Assembly: GCA_016709155.1 (NCBI GenBank)
Contig: JADJEI010000004.1
Span: 1 to 18,967 of the forward strand
Direction: 5' to 3'
DNA from: Ignavibacteriales bacterium
GTDB taxonomy: Bacteria; Bacteroidota; Ignavibacteria; Ignavibacteriales; Ignavibacteriaceae
Length of the DNA stretch: 18,967 bases
The position numbers and the translations under genes were made by a program. The notes below the pieces were generated by a model that was not told the origin of the DNA, made no database searches, and saw only the letters and a program-made list of their open reading frames with translations. This document shows, one piece after another, positions 17,887 through 18,967 of the stretch (the stretch's first letter is position 1; the number at the start of each line of letters is the position of its first letter).

Positions 17887-18204
17887 TAAAATGTTTATTT
17901 TCAATCACTTCAATTTTAGTTTCACCGGGGCGAATCATATCATATTTTTCGCGGGCTATCTTTTCAATTTTGAAGCGCCTCCTTCTTATTGAATCAATTT
18001 GATCTCCAAGTTTTTTATTTTCCTGCTGAAGATTTTCAGTTCGGGCATTTAATTCATCAATTTCATTGCTTTCAGCTTTTGATAACGATAGAAACCAAAA
18101 TCATTAAAAAGAAGATAGAACAGACCTACGATTATGATAACACCAAAAAAATAATACTTAGTCTTCTTGTCAATATTTTTCATTATCGTAATCCAAGCCT
18201 TCAT
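17879..18204 (-). CDS. FtsB/DivIC-type septum formation protein, one frameshift
   Basis: About 108 residues. The N-terminal membrane helix reads KYYFFGVIIIVGLFYLLF, followed after a shift near 18080 by a coiled coil (ESNEIDELNARTENLQQENK, then LGDQIDSIRRRRF) and the family tail IEKIAREKYDMIRPGET. Such proteins form a bitopic complex with FtsL-type partners at the division septum. The ATG at 18202-18204 overlaps the Ddl stop (ATGA) and was chosen for that; an internal ATG at 18181-18183 is possible. The stop overlaps the rarA start. Placement between ddl and rarA suggests shared transcription. Confidence 0.8.
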
Positions 18205-18967
18205 TTTTTTTCTACAAGCTGTTCAAAAGATATTCCTACCACCTTCGCCCATTTAGGAACAAGGCTCGTTGCCGTTATCCTGGGAAGTGTGCTTATTTCA
18301 AGACAGTATATTTTATTTTGTTCGTTCATTCGGGAAATCTACACGTGCATAGCCCTCGCAGCGGAGTGCTTTAAAGCAATGCCTGCGCTTTTGAGCTTCG
18401 CTGTAATTCTTCTGAAACTTTTTGCTGGCACTACCATTCCGTTAACCCTTTTTGTATTTGACTCGTAATCGTAAAATCCACTTTTGGGTTTTATTTCCAG
18501 AGGGGGAGTGCCTACAACACTCAAGAATTGCAACAGTTAATTCTCTGCCGGAGATATACTCTTCGATTAAAACATTATTCGCATATTCAAATGCGGTTTT
18601 TATTGATTCAGGAAGTCCTACTTTCTCTTTGAGAGATAGCCAATCCAAACTGTTGAACCTGATCATTTGGTTTTACAACAACAGGAAACCAAATTCAGCT
18701 TCAACTTTTCAAAAACACTTGAATATTATAAGAAGGTCGCTCAATCAAAAACCTTTGGGAGTTTCGACACCATATTCTTTGAAAAGAATTTTGACATCGC
18801 CTTATCCATTGCTACAGCGCTTGAAAGTGCTTTACCGCGCATGTACTTTATCCCCGTAATTCCAATAATGATTGTATTGAACCATCCTCCCCCACTTACC
18901 ATCTTAATGTTAAAATGCAAGTTCAACATCATCAAACAAAGAACTGTTTACTGTTTCAATAAAGTTT
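18201..18967 (-). CDS. ddl: D-alanine-D-alanine ligase, C-terminal part, frameshifted
   Basis: This ATP-grasp enzyme makes the D-Ala-D-Ala dipeptide for peptidoglycan in the cytoplasm. Reading from the right edge, the joined frames give GIKYMRGKALSSAVAMDKAMSK, GVETPKGF, LKEKVGLPESIKTAFEYAN, VLIEEYISGRELTVAIL (ATP-grasp domain), GTPPLEIKPKSGFYDYES, CEGYARVDF and IYCLEISTLPRITATSLVPK, close to the usual ENTLPG-MT-SLVP metal-binding region. It ends FEQLVEKK and TGA at 18201-18203. The expected first 85 or so residues lie beyond the right edge. Frame changes occur about every 100-150 bases. Confidence 0.88.

Noticed and set aside
17989..18468. Plus-strand open frame of 159 codons
   Set aside because: It is opposite the FtsB-like coiled coil and the Ddl C-terminus, whose minus-strand products match known families.
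1..18967. Mobile element, CRISPR array, tRNA or rRNA
   Set aside because: No transposase or integrase motif, no regularly spaced repeat, and no cloverleaf or rRNA-like stretch was found on reading either strand.

Overview
The window is about 19 kb of A+T-rich bacterial DNA. The deduced proteins (DprA, RarA, an FtsB/DivIC-type protein, D-Ala-D-Ala ligase, a DUF3098-like membrane protein) and the dense exopolysaccharide locus look most like the Bacteroidota/Chlorobiota side of the tree, and the DprA and RarA stretches remind me most of Ignavibacteria. That placement is from memory and has not been checked by a search.

Layout. Bases 1-13650 hold one long minus-strand exopolysaccharide or O-antigen operon. 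In order of transcription it reads: chain-length regulator (Wzz), O-antigen polymerase/ligase-like protein (Wzy), flippase (Wzx), a possible small decayed ORF, an FkbM methyltransferase, a WfgS-type GT2, a GT4, an RfbF-type rhamnosyltransferase, a WbbL-type GT2, a second GT4, a membrane CESA-like GT2, the initiating polyprenyl-phosphate sugar phosphotransferase, and the start of a DPM1-like GT2 that runs off the left edge. This is most of a Wzx/Wzy-dependent pathway. The initiating enzyme loads the first sugar on undecaprenyl phosphate, the glycosyltransferases extend the unit, FkbM may methylate it, Wzx flips it, and Wzy with Wzz polymerises it to a set length. No nucleotide-sugar synthesis gene and no outer-membrane exporter is seen in the window.

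Bases 13651-13997 are a divergent, very A+T-rich control region with a 9-bp-arm palindrome and a plus-strand leader whose alternative hairpins end in a terminator-like structure. Plus-strand genes follow: a small charged protein (13998-14303), two tandem hairpins (14344-14430), a two-helix membrane protein (14439-14697) and dprA (about 14736-15850).

From 15845 to the right edge the strand is minus again: D-Ala-D-Ala ligase (partial), FtsB/DivIC, RarA and a class I methyltransferase with an N-terminal zinc-ribbon-like motif. These start and stop codons are tightly overlapped, so they are probably co-transcribed. The methyltransferase and dprA converge on a shared TTATAA.

Reading quality matters here. 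Most genes outside 3847-7574, 8567-9295 and 11310-12464 carry single-base frameshifts, a few in-frame stops and, in rarA, a missing block of about 210 bases. The patchy distribution across unrelated housekeeping genes points to uncorrected sequencing errors rather than real gene decay. Genes were therefore rebuilt across frames, and the coordinates given are whole-gene spans. I recognised no mobile element, CRISPR array, tRNA or rRNA.
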